Assembly (NCBI RefSeq): GCF_002197645.1
Contig: NZ_CP021874.1
Location: 1,860,001 to 1,924,000, forward strand
Reading direction: 5' to 3'
DNA: 64,000 bases
DNA from: Enterococcus wangshanyuanii
Lineage (GTDB): Bacteria; Bacillota; Bacilli; Lactobacillales; Enterococcaceae
The position numbers and the translations under genes are program-made. This document shows, in pieces, positions 18,088 through 25,341 of the stretch (position 1 is the stretch's first letter; each line of letters starts with the position of its first letter). The notes under the pieces are model-generated. The model was given only the letters and a program-made list of their open reading frames with translations. It had not been told where the DNA came from and ran no database searches.

Positions 18088-18759
18088 CTAACTAGGTAAA
18101 TCCACCGGGAAGATTGCACCAAAGATCATCGCACCTAAAATTGCGCCGCCGGCAATCGGTTTTTTCCAAACATAGAAAATCACTGCTCCGATGATCGAAC
18201 CAATACCGATTGGTGCTGATGCACCACACGCACTGATGATGATCAATGGTCCTAAGAAACGGCCAGAAGCATTTCCAGCACCCATCATAACATCTGCACC
18301 AAAGGTTGAATTAGACTGATTGATCGTAAACTTACGAATCATGATGATGATACCGCCAATGATCAACCCAAGAACCATCCCAGTAAGTAATGACAAAGCA
18401 AAGTTCTCAACAGGTGCGGTAATATTCATACTTAGTAAAATCGCAGGAACACCGATCCCAACTCCTGTTAAAATTGCTCCGCCGATATCCAAGATCCCAA
18501 CTAACGAACCTTCTAAAATTCGTGCAAATAAGAAACTAGCACCAAATGCTGCAGCCGCTCCGTAAGAGCCACCATCCATACCAGCTTTTAACATTGCAAC
18601 GATCGCCACTTCATTAAACGCTCCTACGCCATGTTCGAAATACATATGCGTTCCGGCAAAGACACCTGCGGACAATAAACCAACTAAAATCGGGAACGAC
18701 CAGTCCGCAAACCAAAAACTCTTTTTCTCTTCTAATCCTACGCCTACTGTTTCTTCCAT
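18088..18759 (-). CDS. DUF4310 family integral membrane protein
   Basis: A 223-residue hydrophobic protein (EF_0833-type, DUF4310) with roughly six membrane segments and many Gly-rich turns: VGLLSAGVFAGTHMYFEHG, GIGVPAILLSMNI, GLIIGGIIIMIRKF and GASAPIGIGSIIGAVIFYVW. The first 16 residues are hydrophilic. It is 27 bases after DUF4311 and the two are always found together in the cluster I know of, so they probably form one membrane complex. A transport role is inferred from topology and context; no experiment is known to me. Confidence 0.85.
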   Translation of the reverse strand: MEETVGVGLEEKKSFWFADWSFPILVGLLSAGVFAGTHMYFEHGVGAFNEVAIVAMLKAGMDGGSYGAAAAFGASFLFARILEGSLVGILDIGGAILTGVGIGVPAILLSMNITAPVENFALSLLTGMVLGLIIGGIIIMIRKFTINQSNSTFGADVMMGAGNASGRFLGPLIIISACGASAPIGIGSIIGAVIFYVWKKPIAGGAILGAMIFGAIFPVDLPS

Positions 18760-18786
18760 TATATATCTCCTCTCCTTCTTACTTTA

Positions 18787-19569
18787 TTAATTGCCGATGC
18801 TAAAGACATCATGCATATTTTGCAGCCAGCCTGGAATCTGTAAACGGAAACTTTCAATCATCTGCAAGTCAAAGCCGCGGAAAAAGCCACTTAAGACAAA
18901 TAATAAAATGACTGCTGCCATCATGCTTTTTGTTACTTTGTTCCAGCCAATTTCATCAACGCCTTTACCGATCAAGATCCCCAAGACAACACCAGGAACG
19001 GCATTTCCCATGATCATTGTTGCTAAACCGCCAAAAATCGTTGCCCAAAGACCAGAACGTTTGCCAGCATCGATTGCAGCAAGCCAGAATAACACGGGCA
19101 TCACTGTGTTGATCAAGAGATTTGCGGCAGGAACTAAAACAGCTACAGCCGTTACTTGTAATGATTCAGGAATTGCCGAAGCTGTTGTGTTTAAGAATGC
19201 AACAACCACCATTCCGACAAGCGCTCCTGAAATACCCATTTTCTTAGGGTTGTGCATTGTTTCAGCAACATTTTTATTTTTGACCAATAGTGCTGCTGCT
19301 GCCCAGTTGGGAATAACCCGGTGATCCACATCTTGTGTGAATGCCCCTGCACCTACAGTTGATGCCCAAGCATTGAAGAAGAAGCCTAATCCAAAAGAAA
19401 AATGACTAGCCGCATCTCCTTCACAGGCATTCATTTCACCTAAGGTTCTAAACGCCCCTAAACTTTGTGTACTTGGTGCATGAAACATTCTTGCCGCTCC
19501 AGCACCAGCAGCAAAGCCAACAACTCCTCCAATCAATAATGATTTGAGTAAAACAACTACTACATCCAT
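18787..19569 (-). CDS. DUF4311 family integral membrane protein
   Basis: A 260-residue protein of the EF_0832 type (DUF4311) with about six to seven membrane spans. The Gly/Ala-rich first segment (LLIGGVVGFAAGAGAARMFH) is followed by FGLGFFFNAWASTVGAGAF, AVLVPAANLLINTVMPVLFW and VVLGILIGKGVDEIGWNKVT. The start codon of this gene directly abuts the stop of the DUF4312 gene (19569/19570), so translation is coupled. It is likely the partner permease subunit to DUF4310. Glycine-rich membrane loops of this kind occur in PTS and other carriers, but no specific family assignment is supported. Confidence 0.85.
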   Translation of the reverse strand: MDVVVVLLKSLLIGGVVGFAAGAGAARMFHAPSTQSLGAFRTLGEMNACEGDAASHFSFGLGFFFNAWASTVGAGAFTQDVDHRVIPNWAAAALLVKNKNVAETMHNPKKMGISGALVGMVVVAFLNTTASAIPESLQVTAVAVLVPAANLLINTVMPVLFWLAAIDAGKRSGLWATIFGGLATMIMGNAVPGVVLGILIGKGVDEIGWNKVTKSMMAAVILLFVLSGFFRGFDLQMIESFRLQIPGWLQNMHDVFSIGN

Positions 19570-19944
19570 TTAATTTGCCTCCTTATGCATTCTTTTACCT
19601 TTTCTAAAAGGAAGAGGAAGACCGTTTGGATCTGCAACTTTTTTCTCTGTAAATTGAACGGTATCCATTTCGATCAACGTGATCTCCACTGTTACATCCA
19701 GCAAAACACGATAATCAGCACGCCTTCTCGGCAGGAAGAAAAATAGAAAGCGTTCTGTAAAAGTTTCCTGCTCTGCTTTTATGATGTTGATATCCAGCGG
19801 CTCGATCCGTACGATCACATCATTTTTTTCTTTTAAAACTCGATTGTGGATTTGATTGAGCGCATTTGCAAAAGCAAGATTCTTTTCTTTCCCTGTTCCT
19901 TCAACCTGAATAATCCGCTGCTTTTTGACCGTTACTTGTTCCAT
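19570..19944 (-). CDS. DUF4312 family protein
   Basis: A 124-residue soluble protein of the EF_0831 type (DUF4312). It reads as an alpha/beta domain: KKQRIIQVEGTGKEKNLAFA, then ALNQIHNRVLKEKNDVIVRI, and a strand-rich half with FLFFFLPRRRADYRVLLDVT. The basic C-terminus (PFRKGKRMHKE) is notable. It is the second cytosolic subunit of the SFCGS-4312-4311-4310 set and its stop abuts the DUF4311 start. No catalytic motif is evident. Confidence 0.82.
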   Translation of the reverse strand: MEQVTVKKQRIIQVEGTGKEKNLAFANALNQIHNRVLKEKNDVIVRIEPLDINIIKAEQETFTERFLFFFLPRRRADYRVLLDVTVEITLIEMDTVQFTEKKVADPNGLPLPFRKGKRMHKEAN

Positions 19945-19988
19945 CGTTGCTTCCTCCCCTAACTTTTTGCTGTAAACAACAGGTTCTA

Positions 19989-20342
19989 TTAAGCGTTTTT
20001 CTTCAAATATGCTTCAACGATCCGTTTGCCCAATTCTTCTTGATCCATGAAACCAAAGCCTAAGACTGTTTTCCCATCATTGATTGCTGTGACACCTTCA
20101 TCGATCGAACGCATCCCATGGCGTTCTGGGTAGCCGTATTTTGTCGCTGCTGTCAATGCTCCAGCACCACCACTTCCACAAAATGAAATGCCCAGATCCG
20201 CATTTTCCTGCTGCATCACATCGCCTAAACGCATGTCAGCACCCATTCCCGGAACGACAACCGCTTTTCCTCCAGCTGCTTCCACTCCTTTTGCTACATT
20301 TTGACCTTTTCCTAAACGATCTGCGATTACTACTGTTACCAT
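19989..20342 (-). CDS. Glycine-rich SFCGS family protein
   Basis: A 117-residue protein of the EF_0830 type named for its motif ISFCGSGGAGALTAATKYGY near residue 55. The start is the ATG at 20342, since the TTG at 20357 is part of the GGAGGAA ribosome site. MVTVVIADRLGKGQNVAKGV and KAVVVPGMGADMRLGDVMQQ form a Rossmann-like alternation. The single Cys in a Gly/Ser-rich loop recalls the phospho-cysteine loop of PTS EIIB proteins, which is why a phosphoryl-transfer role in uptake is worth testing. It leads the four-gene transport-like set. Confidence 0.83.
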   Translation of the reverse strand: MVTVVIADRLGKGQNVAKGVEAAGGKAVVVPGMGADMRLGDVMQQENADLGISFCGSGGAGALTAATKYGYPERHGMRSIDEGVTAINDGKTVLGFGFMDQEELGKRIVEAYLKKNA

Positions 20343-20432
20343 AATTGATTCCTCCAATTTTTATGTTAATAACAGATAAACCTCATCCTTATAAAATAAG
20401 AACGTTTTTATCTTGCTTGTTTCTCTGATTTT

Positions 20433-20771
20433 TTATCCTTCATTTTGTCTGGCAGCTTCAAAATGGATGGATAATACATACATTTCATCCTGCGGTAAGT
20501 TACCAATATGCTGAACAACTTGGTCGGCAATTTCCAAGGCTTCGTTTGATACCTCTTCAAACATCGCAGGATCGACACCCGTCATTTTTTCATTTGTTTT
20601 AGAACGCTTGATCATTTCATTGACATGATTGATCAAAATCGTCCATTGTAAATCAGTTGGTTCAATTGCTTGTTCTTTCAACAACTCACTAATTTTTTCA
20701 AGTGAAGCACCCAACTCGACCCTATATGGACTCTCCTCGATTATTTTTTTTGCATCATCAGTTTCCCTCAT
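20433..20771 (-). CDS. Stand-alone PRD domain protein
   Basis: A 112-residue protein of the EF_0829 type that is essentially one PTS regulation domain (PRD). LQWTILINHVNEMIKRSKTN and EMYVLSIHFEAARQ are the two conserved PRD histidine regions. PRDs are normally part of longer regulators and are phosphorylated by HPr or EIIB. Here the domain is free and starts five bases after the 626-residue PRD regulator. A detached sensor or a phosphate sink modulating that regulator is the natural hypothesis. It has no DNA-binding domain of its own. Confidence 0.8.
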   Translation of the reverse strand: MRETDDAKKIIEESPYRVELGASLEKISELLKEQAIEPTDLQWTILINHVNEMIKRSKTNEKMTGVDPAMFEEVSNEALEIADQVVQHIGNLPQDEMYVLSIHFEAARQNEG

Positions 20772-20776
20772 GCATG

Positions 20777-22657
20777 CTACTCCTCTCGTATATAATTCAA
20801 TAAAGCAGTGATTTCTGCTTGATTAACCATTAGATCATTTTTAGCAAAAATTTGTTCAATTTTCCCGACCAATTCCTGCTGTGCCAACAGCGTTTCTTTT
20901 ACTATATTCCCTTCATTTTCGTACTGACTATCAAAGGTGATCCGATGAACCATCAACATCACATGGAGTAAAAATGCTTCTCTATATTCACAGGTCAGCT
21001 TTTCAGCAAAGGCTTTGAGCAATTCTTCATAAATGACATATATCCGCACTAAAATATCTCTGCTCTCTGCTTCGATTCCCTGTTTTTCTTTTACTTGATG
21101 ACGCGGAATCAAACGTGGAACCTTTCCTGATTTTGTCTGCGTCAATATTTTATTGACTTCTTCTTGGATGCTATGAATGTCTGCCTCCGTTGGTAATGGG
21201 TTGACTTTGATAAAAGGACGATTCATACTTTCAATTGGAAAAATACTTAAAACGAGATCAGGATTTTTTTCCTCGATCACATCTACCGCATTCAAAACAG
21301 AAGCAAATCCAGCGATTTCGACATTCGCCACTTCTTCTAATATTTTTTGTTCGATCAAGCTCGTCACACCAAGACCTGTTGAACAAACATACACAATTCG
21401 GACAACATTGATTTCATGTTGATTTTTTTCATATGCAACTAAAAAGTGTAGTGCAATATAAGCAATAAAAGAGTCATTGATCAGTAATGCTGAACCAACG
21501 ATGTCACTTTGACTTGCAAGTTGGATCGCTGAAAACAGCTGTGGATACTTGGCCTTGATATCATCAACAAAAGGATTGTACTCATTGATGTAGAGATGCT
21601 TTTTCGTTAAACGTAAGGATAAATGAGCAAAAAGATTTGTGAACAACTGCTGATCTCGATAAAAAGGAAAATTGATTTCTTCGGACACATCTTTGATCAA
21701 TTCTTCGGTCAAACCAACAATGTCTTGACGGTTATTTGCCACAAAAACATCACTGTAAATATAAAAATATTCATCTGCCAACAAAGGCAATTCATAGTGG
21801 TCAAATACTTTTTTCATCAATAAAAACGGCAACTCTTGTTTTTGCTGCAGTATCTTTTGATTCGTCAGCATCTTGTACCCGCCCACTGTATGATGTAGCT
21901 GCATTCGTGACGCTGCAATTGCAACTCGCAATGTAATTGAAAGAATTTCAGCATAATTAAATTGATCGAATAAAGAAGGATCGATCAGATTCGTCATTTC
22001 TTTCAAAGCCACTTGGTAGATTTTTTGAAAAATCGTATTTACACCCACATGAACTTCCTGCATCTTTTTTTGCTGACCGGATTGAACAAAATAGCTCATG
22101 ATTTGATAAATATCGTACTCTGTTATTTCTTTTTGAGTGATATATTCCATCAGCAGACGGATCTTACTTTCGTCTCCCATAATCGAAAACCCTTGACGGC
22201 TTTGCCTATTTAGTACGAGCCCATATGAAAGGACCAACTCTTCTACGCGGTCTAAATCACTAATGATCGTATTTCGACTCACTTGAATCTCCTCTGACAA
22301 CTGTTGAGACGTCAGATATGCAGGTGCTAGTAATAAGCGAAAAATCAATTGATTGATTCTTAGTTCTTGGTCTGGATAAGTCTCAAAACGTTCAACCTCA
22401 ATAATTTCGTTTTTCAACGTTAATCGTTCTGAGTCTGGGATATCTAACCAAATCCCTTTATTACGACGAGCATGCAGTTCAACCTTTTGTTCTTTAAACC
22501 ATTCACGAACATTGTCTAAATCATATTTGATCGACCGCACACTAACTTGAAAAGTATCAGCTAATTCTTTAGTCGTCACACTTTCCTCTAAATCTAAAAG
22601 CATCAGTAAAATTTTTATTTCACGTTTTGATAAGTGCAGAGACACACCGCTCACCAA
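20777..22657 (-). CDS. PRD-containing transcriptional activator (BglG/MtlR type)
   Basis: About 626 residues. The N-terminal winged helix (LSKREIKILLMLLDLEESVT, TTKELADTFQVSVRSIKYDL) is followed by a second HTH (TSQQLSEEIQVSRNTIISDL), PRD domains, an EIIB-like domain with RIVYVCSTGLGVTSL and a C-terminal PRD-like segment ending near HVMLMVHRITFD. This is the MtlR/ManR/LicR class of PTS-controlled activators, not an RNA-binding antiterminator. The ORF starts at a TTG (22657); GTG at 22654 is equally likely, both after AAGGGAAAG. It heads the operon with the stand-alone PRD and SFCGS set, and presumably controls the whole region in response to its sugar. Confidence 0.88.
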   Translation of the reverse strand: MVSGVSLHLSKREIKILLMLLDLEESVTTKELADTFQVSVRSIKYDLDNVREWFKEQKVELHARRNKGIWLDIPDSERLTLKNEIIEVERFETYPDQELRINQLIFRLLLAPAYLTSQQLSEEIQVSRNTIISDLDRVEELVLSYGLVLNRQSRQGFSIMGDESKIRLLMEYITQKEITEYDIYQIMSYFVQSGQQKKMQEVHVGVNTIFQKIYQVALKEMTNLIDPSLFDQFNYAEILSITLRVAIAASRMQLHHTVGGYKMLTNQKILQQKQELPFLLMKKVFDHYELPLLADEYFYIYSDVFVANNRQDIVGLTEELIKDVSEEINFPFYRDQQLFTNLFAHLSLRLTKKHLYINEYNPFVDDIKAKYPQLFSAIQLASQSDIVGSALLINDSFIAYIALHFLVAYEKNQHEINVVRIVYVCSTGLGVTSLIEQKILEEVANVEIAGFASVLNAVDVIEEKNPDLVLSIFPIESMNRPFIKVNPLPTEADIHSIQEEVNKILTQTKSGKVPRLIPRHQVKEKQGIEAESRDILVRIYVIYEELLKAFAEKLTCEYREAFLLHVMLMVHRITFDSQYENEGNIVKETLLAQQELVGKIEQIFAKNDLMVNQAEITALLNYIREE

Positions 22658-22678
22658 CTTTCTTTCCCTTACAATTGA

Positions 22679-22741
22679 ACTATAGCTTGATTTTTATTGT
22701 CAAACAACACAAAAAAGTTGCACTTACACAAGTGCAACTTT
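22679..22741 (-). promoter_or_regulatory. Promoter and perfect inverted repeat before the PRD regulator
   Basis: On the minus strand TTGTTT, a 17-base spacer and TATAGT precede the regulator start by 22 bases. Immediately upstream lies a perfect repeat, AAAGTTGCACTT, four bases, AAGTGCAACTTT (22714-22741), followed by TTTT. It may be a terminator for transcription from the right, an operator for the PRD regulator, or both. Half of the repeat recurs before EIIC at 18067. Confidence 0.5.
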
Positions 22742-23170
22742 CTTAATATCCTTATTTATTAAAAAAAATCAACTTAGCCTCTTCGTTATTTTACCTTAAT
22801 GATCAAAACTATTCCAGCTTGAAATCCAAGCATTACAAGCCTTTTCATTTAGTGCAAAAGACCATTCACTTTATTAAAGCCTTTTTGCACCAATAAGTGT
22901 AATTGTTTTTTTTGACGAATGAAATAACTAAAAAAAGAAGACCGAAGTCTTCTCTTTACACAGTATTTATAAATATAAATAGATAAAATCTTCTCCACAA
23001 AAATATTTATCCGACACGCCTACATCCGGTAGGTATGATTAAACATATGTGCCTCTGTTGTTTGGTCAATCACTAGCCGTCAAAACGGAACAGCAAAGCT
23101 GTCTGATTGAGTCAACTCGTCGCATAAAGACACTGTAACATAAATACCCCTTAAACGCAATATAGTTCTG
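22742..23170. other. Intergenic stretch with repeats and a terminator, no gene seen
   Basis: No supported ORF. A second loose inverted repeat, GTGCAAAAG at about 22853 and CTTTTTGCAC near 22887, again uses the TGCA core. Near 23090 is a short hairpin ACAGCAAAGCTGT. On the minus strand a compact terminator GAAGAC-loop-GTCTTC followed by TTTTTTT sits at 22930-22952, presumably ending the oxidoreductase transcript. Confidence 0.5.
22930..22952 (-). terminator. Terminator downstream of the oxidoreductase
   Basis: On the minus strand GAAGACTTCGGTCTTC (stem of six with a TTCG-type loop) is followed by seven Ts. It lies about 220 bases past the oxidoreductase stop. Confidence 0.75.
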
Positions 23171-24145
23171 TCACCCAACATGTCCTTCTTTCAACCATTG
23201 CTTGTATAAATGATCAACCAAAGTCACAGTCTCTAAGGTCATTCTTCTCGTCATCACAGGACTTTCCAACAGCTTTTGCTCTAGGCAATCGTTCACATGG
23301 TCGACTTCAAATTCAAACTCACTTTCAAAATCACCCATCAATTTTTCCTGTCTGCCATCCTTATAATAGATCGTTGCTTCACGCGCTTTCCAAAATTCTG
23401 GAACCTCGATCCGACCTTCCTCACCATAAATCGTCAACTTACTGGGAATGTCTACTTTAACTGAAATGAAAATATTTCCTAAGACCTGGTTTTGAAAGTT
23501 CAAACTCAAGTTTACTTGATCATCTGTTTGGCCTTTTTCAGCAGTTGCCTGCCCATAATATTCTGTGATCCTTTGACCTAATAAAAACTGCATATACTGG
23601 ATCGGATAACTCCCCGAGCCATGTAATGCTCCTCCACCTGCAGTCAAAGAATGGAACCATGAAATATGCTCGACACTCGGATAGGTCGTGACAGACTGTA
23701 ATAGATGGATACGTCCGATTTTCTGTTGTTGAATGGCTTCTTTAACTTGCAGCGTGATAGGTAAAAACACAGCCTTTTGTGCTTCCATCAAAAAACAGCC
23801 TTTCCTTTTTGCCAAATCAAAAAGTTCTGCTGCCTGCTCACTATCAATCGTAAAAGGTTTTTCCACCAACACATGTTTGCCATGCAACAACGCTTGTTTT
23901 GCACTTTCATAATGACCTTTATTGTAGGTTGCTACATAAATAATATCGATTTCTTGATCCTGATACAGTTCTTCATAACTTCCATAAGCTTTTGGAATCG
24001 CCAATTCCTTTGCCATTTTTTTTGCTTTTGCCAAAGATCTTGATGCGATCGCAGCAGCTTCACCTTGATGACTCATTCTGATTCCCTGCACAAAACGAGG
24101 TACAATTTGAGCTGTACTTAAAATCCCATAACGAATCGCTCTCAT
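23171..24145 (-). CDS. Gfo/Idh/MocA family oxidoreductase
   Basis: A 324-residue NAD(P)-dependent oxidoreductase. The N-terminal Rossmann start RYGILSTAQIVPRFVQGI and the family motif LVEKPFTIDSEQAAELF (near residue 92, with the catalytic Lys-Pro) are clear. The C-terminal half has the open-face sheet with the substrate helix (GGALHGSGSYPIQYMQFLLG). Such proteins oxidise or reduce sugars, inositols or amino sugars. It lies upstream of the PRD regulator on the same strand but is separated by 510 bases with a terminator, so membership of the catabolic regulon is not shown. Substrate unknown. Confidence 0.9.
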   Translation of the reverse strand: MRAIRYGILSTAQIVPRFVQGIRMSHQGEAAAIASRSLAKAKKMAKELAIPKAYGSYEELYQDQEIDIIYVATYNKGHYESAKQALLHGKHVLVEKPFTIDSEQAAELFDLAKRKGCFLMEAQKAVFLPITLQVKEAIQQQKIGRIHLLQSVTTYPSVEHISWFHSLTAGGGALHGSGSYPIQYMQFLLGQRITEYYGQATAEKGQTDDQVNLSLNFQNQVLGNIFISVKVDIPSKLTIYGEEGRIEVPEFWKAREATIYYKDGRQEKLMGDFESEFEFEVDHVNDCLEQKLLESPVMTRRMTLETVTLVDHLYKQWLKEGHVG

Positions 24146-24224
24146 TCATCTCAACTCCTTTTCTCTACTATAGCCATTATTCACTATAATTTCAAAAAAA
24201 CCTCTCTTCGATCTCCTTTATCAC

Positions 24225-24262
24225 TAAAAAAACTGGAAGTCATATGGTTAATGTCTCCCAGT
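24225..24262 (-). terminator. Terminator of the second mazF
   Basis: On the minus strand ACTGGGAGACAT pairs imperfectly with ATGACTTCCAGT and is followed by TTTTTTT, 118 bases past the mazF stop. Confidence 0.7.
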
Positions 24263-24379
24263 CAATTGATTTTTAACAATTTAAAGCATCTTTACAGGTT
24301 TTCTTAAGAACTCCTCAAAGTCGTTTATCTGTAAACAATAAAATGCCTATGTACAATTTACTTATGTATCACTCTTTAC

Positions 24380-24721
24380 TTAACGAATACCAATACTGAT
24401 TTTCAACGCCTGATCGACTTTTAACATATCATCATCATGTAACTGACAAATTTTATGCAGGATACGTTCTTTATCCAGCGTTCTAATTTGCTCCAGCAAT
24501 ACTAAGGACGGTGTCATTCGATCTTCATGCGGAATATCTACTTTTACCTGTGTCGGCTGCATTTTTTTATTCACATTCCTCGTGATTGGAGCAACAATCA
24601 ATGTTGGACTAAATAGATTTCCCTTATTATTTTGGATAATCAATACAGGTCTGATCCCGCCTTGCTCTGAACCAATCACAGGTGAGAGATTCGCATAAAA
24701 TATTTCTCCTCTTCGTATCAT
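24380..24721 (-). CDS. mazF: Second MazF/PemK-family toxin, no antitoxin
   Basis: A 113-residue MazF homologue closely related to the one at 2598: IRRGEIFYANLSPVIGSEQGG, IRPVLIIQNNKGNLFSPTLI, then VAPITRNVNKK. It ends at SIGIR without the acidic tail of the first copy. It has its own extended -10 promoter and a GGGGTGAT ribosome site, with 620 bases of AT-rich, ORF-poor DNA upstream and a terminator downstream, so it is monocistronic. No MazE-like or other small antitoxin is encoded on either side. It could be inhibited in trans by an unlinked antitoxin, or be a regulatory RNase. Confidence 0.88.
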   Translation of the reverse strand: MIRRGEIFYANLSPVIGSEQGGIRPVLIIQNNKGNLFSPTLIVAPITRNVNKKMQPTQVKVDIPHEDRMTPSLVLLEQIRTLDKERILHKICQLHDDDMLKVDQALKISIGIR

Positions 24722-24763
24722 CGTAGTTTATCACCCCTTATTCACAAAACACTATTTTTGTAA

Positions 24764-24772
24764 ATTATATCA
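24764..24772 (-). promoter_or_regulatory. Extended -10 promoter of the second mazF
   Basis: The minus strand reads TGATATAAT about 40 bases before the start codon. No good -35 is at the right distance, but a TG-extended -10 can suffice. AAGGGGTGA then precedes the ATG. Confidence 0.5.
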
Positions 24773-25164
24773 TGCTTTTGCATTAGAATTTTTCAATATT
24801 TTATGCCATTTACTAAAAACTTTGATAATCTCTATAAAAGGAAAATTTGATGAGAGATACCGTTTAGGTAGCTATTATTTCAAAAAGATATTTTATTCAA
24901 ATATACTTAAACGACTATAAATAAAATTGGATATAAAAAAGACATTTCGTTCATAAAAAAATAGCTTTCTCTAAAAACAAATAATCTTTCTTTATATACA
25001 TGAATTTATATAAACAAAAAAATAACGTTTAAATATTATAAATATAAAACGCTTAATTTTCATCCTGAGTTTAAATAAATGATTTTCATATGTAAATAAT
25101 ACAAATAAATTCATTTTTATTCATCATAAAAAAAGATGGTCTTTTTATCTCACTAAATTCTAAT
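24773..25164. other. Very AT-rich stretch without a gene
   Basis: About 390 bases made largely of A/T runs with almost no G/C clusters, clearly richer in A/T than the surroundings. I see no ORF with a ribosome site on either strand and no antitoxin candidate. It may be a curved upstream region, a degraded insertion, or a binding site for nucleoid proteins. Confidence 0.5.
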
Positions 25165-25195
25165 AAAAAAAGTGACTGAGTAATAACTCAGTCAC
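25165..25195 (-). terminator. Terminator of the PASTA/ABC operon
   Basis: On the minus strand GTGACTGAGT pairs perfectly with ACTCAGTCAC around TATT and is followed by TTTTTTTATT. It lies about 150 bases past the PASTA gene stop. Confidence 0.88.
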
Positions 25196-25341
25196 ATAGA
25201 AACTAAACTTAATCGGTGGAACAGAAATACATTCATATCGAACTCTTTACAAATGACTGTCCAAAATCTTGAGTCCATTAGTGCATAGGCTAAGCCCTTC
25301 TATCCATCCAAATCTTTTCAAATCACATTTTTATTGTATGA

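Noticed and set aside
18791..19324. A 177-codon plus-strand open frame opposite DUF4311
   Set aside because: Ser/Thr/Lys-rich with no ribosome site; a shadow of the conserved membrane protein on the other strand.
22714..22741. Treating the perfect repeat only as a terminator
   Set aside because: It does have a T-run on the minus strand, but its half site recurs at 18067 next to a promoter, so an operator role was kept open.
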